Source: Schoenoplectus triqueter
Lineage: Eukaryota > Streptophyta > Magnoliopsida > Poales > Cyperaceae
Assembly (NCBI GenBank): GCA_964058805.1
Contig: CAXKVV010001681.1
Coordinates: forward strand, 1-37,207
Direction: 5' to 3'
DNA length: 37,207 nucleotides
Both the position numbers and the translations under genes were made by a program. This document shows, piece by piece, positions 32,579-37,207 of the stretch. The notes below the pieces were generated by a model. The model searched no databases. It worked only from the letters and a program-made list of their open reading frames with translations, and had not been told where the DNA came from. Every line of letters starts with the position of its first letter. Position 1 is the stretch's first letter.

Positions 32579-35500
32579 GGCAAAGTTCACATCTTCGACA
32601 ATACTTTACTGACTGAAAAGTACTGCCCTTTGAATCTAAACCACACCATTGTACTTGTCCTTGACCATTTTTTAAATCCGATGATCTAAATTAATTCGGA
32701 TAATTGCTCTACCAGTAGAGTACTACAGAGGAGCCACACATAACACATCATTGGGTCTTGACAACCCAATTCAATCGGTGGCAAAACTCGACTTAACTCG
32801 ACAAATCCATCTAATCTGACCAAATCTAATTAAATTTGTTCAGAAAATCAAACTGATCTGATCTAATCCCGATCCGATAACCTAACCTTTTCAAAAAATC
32901 TTTAAAAAAAAATACCAACACTCAAATTGATCCAACACAATAAGGATACCACACTGTTGCCCTTTTTTTTTCCGCCTTCATTTGCCACGACCTTCTTTAT
33001 ACAGAATTTATCCGATAATTTTTTCCTCCATTGTTTGATTTCTCCGTACAATTTGTGAATTGCAACTTATTTTCTAAATTGTTATGATTTTTGTTAAAAG
33101 TTATGTCATATTAAGATAGAAAATGTTTGAATGTTCTCTATTAGTAACCTACATTGCCCCAACCATCTTCAACAAAAGATCGCCCAAATAAAATCATGAA
33201 GTCCAGGTGTACGGAAGGATGGATGAAATGAGGCAGAAAGATTATTTGATTATTTGATTTAGGATATAGAAACTATATTCTTCTTTGTTGTTTTATGTGG
33301 TCGGTTTTCTGCAATTGAATGAGAATGAATATGATGGTGCCCTTCTGATGAGCATATTCTATATCTTTAAAAGTAGGTAAAATCCCTTTATTTTATACTT
33401 ATTACATCGATTTTTTTTTAAGATTTTGTTACTGCCTTTATAGATGTTTCAAAATGTAGAAAAAAGAAATTGGAAGAAAATGAAGTAAAATGAATGAATA
33501 TCGATGTTTCAAAATGTAGGAAAAAATAATTTGGAAGAAAATGAAGTAAATTGAATGAAGATCGAAGGAGAGTTAATGGTAGGTATTTTGTCTACTTTGT
33601 CAAAAAGAAAAAAGATCGAAGGAGAATTCTAAATAGTCCAACCTTATAATGCAATTTTCAGTCTTTCTCTTTGATTAAATGGTTGATATTCTTCATTAAT
33701 GTTTTAGAGCTCTTAGTACGTTTTTTTTCATTAATGTTATTGAAATTGTAAGCTCAAGATGAGATTTGACAATTATCAAATGAGGTTTGACAATCAATTT
33801 AACAATGAGATGTGGATGCTCTAAGAGACCAATTCCTGAGCGGTCTCGTAATGTATTTTGTATGATTTTGTCATTCTGGACTTATGTTTTATTCGATTTT
33901 CAGATCTTTGAACTAAAATTCTTATCTTTTTAAGGAGAGATGCTCTATAACTGTTCTAAGGTTATAAAATATAAGAACAAAAGAATAAAAAGAGGACTCT
34001 CTTATCTGGAGTTATATTAGAAGATGATTAGAGATGTAGACAAAATTAGAGGTTCATGTACCTCTTTCCTCTCTTCTCCTTTCCATTTCTTCTCTCTTTA
34101 TGTTTTCTTTATTTTTTTTCTTGTGTTGTATTCTTCTTTTAGAGTTTAGGACATGCAATTGATACTTGTGTTAGTTTAATTTGATCATATATAATTTGTT
34201 CAATATCTGCTTTATTTTGATTTAAGTTTGTGAATTACGTATGTATGATTTCTGAAATTATTGATGAAAACTTATTTGGTAGTTGCAAATGTTTAAACTT
34301 ACGTAAAAATTGATCAATTTAGAATTTGTATACAAAACCTTAAGTTTGACGATGGACTGAAAAATATATTTGATTACTGGACTCCAAATGTGAACTTAGA
34401 AAAATGATTTCATGTGAGATGCCTTAGTACATTTTGGGACTCCGATTTGTACCTTGTTATTTAATCCATTAGGTGACTTACTAATTTTGATATATAGTTT
34501 GACTAATTATATGATTTAATGTGTTTAGAGTGTGTCATAAAATAAAATTTATCCTAAATAAGGGACTGTGCCACAAAAGTGAATAGATTCCAATTAGGAT
34601 TAGAAACCTGCAACAAAATTGCATGAGAACTTTAGCGACTAGACTTGAGATAAATTAGTACATTTATCTAATTATAGCCTGAATACCTAAAAAAATTTAT
34701 GTTCTGAATTTGTCTTATTTACATTACCGTTAATTTAGAATTGCACTTTGCCTGCCTTATTTACTTTAGCGTAAACTTAGAATTAGATTACCAACTTAAT
34801 TTGTTATTGTATATATAATTGAAAATTGATAAATCTAGCATCAAAAGCTATTCTTGCGGTTCAACCTCTCTGCAATTATTTTATCGTTTAACCTTTTTTT
34901 TAAATAAAATAAAACATTGTTAGTTTCTACAATTATTTTAACATGATATTGTTTATCCTTTAAAAAAAAAGAAATAAAAACATTAGTAGATTCGTATTAT
35001 AATTGATCAACCGGATTGAATATTTGATATAAACGTATATTTATATTCTGTTTGATCATGTTATCAATCCGGATACACTTTGTTGTCAATCGGAAAATTC
35101 TAATTGACATTTAAACTATGTTATGATTTGCTATGAAATTAATCCGGTGGTCATTTATATCAAGTATTAATTAAAAGGTAATAATATACATAGATCGTTG
35201 TCAGTTGGTTTCAATTTGATGTATGTATTAGTGTAATTGTAATATATTTCATCGATTGTTTTAACTGAACTTTCTACTGTTAAGGGAAATAAATAGATCT
35301 CGACAGCTAAAAAAACTATTTGGAAATTAAAATTGAAAAGTTCAATAATGATAACAAATTTGTAAAGTCTCAACTAAAACTTGCAATATGATTTGGATAT
35401 TTCAGATCAAACAATTAGATCAAGAAATTATTATTCTGAAAAAGCATAATGAAATTATTGGTTAATATTTAGTAAATGAAATAAGTTGTAATTAATATAA

Positions 35501-35880
35501 TTTGAGGACCATCAGCTAATAAGCTCTCAGAATCTTATCTATATAATTATCATGAAATAAAATAATGGTAAAATTGTCAACCCCTCTTGTATTAAAAAAA
35601 AAGAATTATTGAAATATGCCTCTTCACCTTCCGTCCGTCCCGCAGTCCATGGAGCAAAAAAAAAAAAAAAAAATCGAGTATATGACAGTCTCTTTTGATA
35701 TCTATAAAGCCCCCTCTTCTCCGATGATAACTTGTATCGCTTCAAAAGATGTATATTTTTCTTTCGAATCATTTTTAGGATTTTTTTTTCATATCGAATA
35801 ACATACAGCAGCACAGCACAGTTAGTCTAGGATCCTACATTCATGCCCACGGATCATCACACACATACACACATATATAG
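32579..35880. other. gene-free AT-rich stretch with repeat debris
   Basis: No gene is supported. About 32740-32900 has repeated ACTCGAC and GATCTGATCTAATC strings of a kind seen in plant retroelement debris. A 60-bp tandem duplication is at 33443-33562. A diverged ~50-bp duplication lies near 34710-34795 (CTTATTTACATTACCGTTAA versus CTTATTTACTTTAGCGTAAA). The sequence around 34560-34870 has the look of a degraded retroelement leader, but I cannot prove it. Short T and A runs are frequent. Confidence 0.45.
33443..33562. repeat. 60-bp tandem duplication
   Basis: GATGTTTCAAAATGTAG at 33443 and again at 33503. Each is followed by an A-rich block, then TTGGAAGAAAATGAAGTAAA and TGAATGAA. There are two copies with small differences. 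Confidence 0.8.
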
Positions 35881-36291
35881 TATATAGTAAAGATATCGTG
35901 AGTTTAAGCTCACGGTGACTTTCCGTGAACTTAAATAAAAAAGTATATCAAATTATTTCTAAATTTTAATTTATCATTCTTATTAAATTATTTATATAAA
36001 AAATTTGTGGATGCAAAAATTTGGAGTGTTTTGAACTTTTTAAGTCATGATTTTTTAATTTTAAAAATCAGCTCTAAAAATAATAATAATATATTTAATA
36101 TTTAAACATCATTTTAAAAAAATTAAAAACGGTGACTTATAAATCTCAAAACGCTTCAAATTTTTACATCCCATAAGATTTTCATATAAAAAATTTAATG
36201 AACATGATAAATTAAAATTTAGAAATGATTTGATATACTTTTTGAGTTAAGCTCACAGAAGACCTCCGTAAGCTTAAACTCATGGTATCTT

Positions 36292-36300
<9 letters not shown>
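35881..36300. mobile_element. foldback/MITE-like element with ~190-bp arms
   Basis: Almost the whole 420 bp is an inverted repeat. Left: TATATAGTAAAGATATCGTG, AGTATATCAAATTATTTCTA, AATTTTAATTTATCAT, CAAAAATTTGGAGTGTTTTG. Right, as complement: TATATAGTAAAGATACCATG, AGTATATCAAATCATTTCTA, AATTTTAATTTATCAT, TAAAAATTTGAAGCGTTTTG. Arms run to about 36070 and from about 36103, leaving a short AT-rich loop. It has no coding capacity. TA-rich sequence lies at both ends, so insertion at a TA target is plausible but the duplication cannot be resolved. Confidence 0.85.

Positions 36301-36327
<27 letters not shown>
36295..36327. repeat. (TA)n microsatellite, 33 bp
   Basis: An uninterrupted TA dinucleotide run directly at the right end of the foldback element. 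It probably grew from the TA-rich element end or target site. Confidence 0.95.
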
Positions 36328-36331
<4 letters not shown>

Positions 36332-36500
36332 AAGGAAAAAAAAAAATCCAAGAATCGCTGATGAAAAAATTAGAGTTTCCACTTTCCAGTACGTTTAGAG
36401 AGTTCGAGAGTATTTTTCGTATCGACTATTAAACAGTCTCATATATGAAAAACATAATATCCAAAAATCACTGATGAAGAACTAGATTTTTTTTAAGGAT
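36319..36500. repeat. ~113-bp imperfect tandem duplication
   Basis: ATCCAAGAATCGCTGATGA at 36346 and ATCCAAAAATCACTGATGA at 36459. The flanks (TATATATGAGAAA versus CATATATGAAAAA) show the unit begins at the end of the TA run. There are two diverged copies. Confidence 0.65.
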
Positions 36501-37207
36501 TCCACGTTTCTTTCATATTAAACATGCCTTATATTTAACTAATTATAATTATCTGTAATATTGTACCATTTGTAGCGGGCAACTAAAAGCATCTGGAACG
36601 GTCAATATCAAATACGGACAAATTTAGAGGGAACTGTGGAGATTGAGAGTAGGGTGAGTATGTGAACAATGAATGATTTTTTATTAAAATTTAAACTCAA
36701 TTTAATTATATTGGATTAAAAAAATTATTTAGTTATTTTATCCGTAATTCAATTCAAGCAATATAATATTTTTACATACGTGTTTTTACAGATTTTTGAC
36801 ATTTCAATTAAATAGTATATTATATAATTTTTATTGATATTAAATAATAAATATTTTATTAACATAAAAAAGTTAAATAAAAAATAATAAATAAGAATAA
36901 TGAATTGAAAAAAATTCAATATTTATCATATTAAAAAAATGATATATAACATAAAAAATAAGAAACATAACAAAAACTAGTCAAGGCTCCCTATATTTGC
37001 TCTTCTTTTCCTCTTAACAAATGATTATTTGATTCATATGTAAACCATTTGAAAAAAATATATATGATATATAATTATATAGTCGGGTCAAATTAGACAG
37101 ATTTTCAAAAACAAATTCATGACTCAACTTAATAAAACAGATTAGTTAAAATCACAATCCATATTCAAGCAGATAGCATCTCAATTCGGTAAAAAATGAG
37201 TCGAGTT
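36501..37207. other. AT-rich terminal stretch, no gene seen
   Basis: Very AT-rich sequence with A/T runs and no supported gene. The last 130 bases (GTCGGGTCAAATTAGACAG through GAGTCGAGTT) are similar in style to the ACTCGAC-rich stretch near 32790 and may be an edge of dispersed repeat that continues beyond the window. Confidence 0.4.

Overview
The window is nuclear DNA from a flowering plant. The genes have many introns with canonical GT-AG junctions and AT-rich introns. They include two recognisable plant families: an RMR-type PA/transmembrane/RING receptor and a plant-type choline-transporter-like protein. The remaining sequence holds a satellite array and MITE-like foldback elements. I cannot name the species from sequence alone.

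Layout. (1) 353-703, minus strand: a small unrecognised gene (116 aa) with CDK-type SP/TP sites. Three E2F-like sites lie 110-175 bp upstream of its ATG, so it is probably a cell-cycle gene; a 23-base G run lies downstream. (2) 1228-15474: 14.2 kb of tandem satellite with a ~181-bp monomer. Seven distinguishable monomer types (called M1-M7 here) form a 1271-bp higher-order repeat (HOR). About 12 HOR units are present, in two main subtypes (alpha, beta), including one 4-monomer unit and decayed units at both ends. (3) 16291-23866, plus strand: a nine-exon gene for a 963-aa PHD-finger nuclear protein. (4) 24724-26817, plus strand: a four-exon gene for a 292-aa RMR vacuolar-sorting-receptor-like protein. 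(5) 29043-31813, minus strand: a three-exon gene for a 520-aa choline-transporter-like (CTL/SLC44) membrane protein. (6) 32.2-37.2 kb: a gene-free AT-rich stretch with two MITE-like elements, small tandem duplications and TE-like debris.

The four genes do not form a pathway. Gene 1 and the PHD gene are divergent (head to head), and the satellite fills the space between their 5' ends, starting about 0.5 kb from one ATG and ending about 0.8 kb from the other. The RMR and CTL genes are convergent.

The most unusual structure is the satellite. Its HOR units can be ordered by shared diagnostic changes: a 12-bp microhomology deletion, the alpha/beta variants, and a mosaic monomer in the 4-mer. Together they record how the array grew. 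Exon joins were worked out by eye from reading frame, splice consensus and family similarity; no alignment or database search was run.
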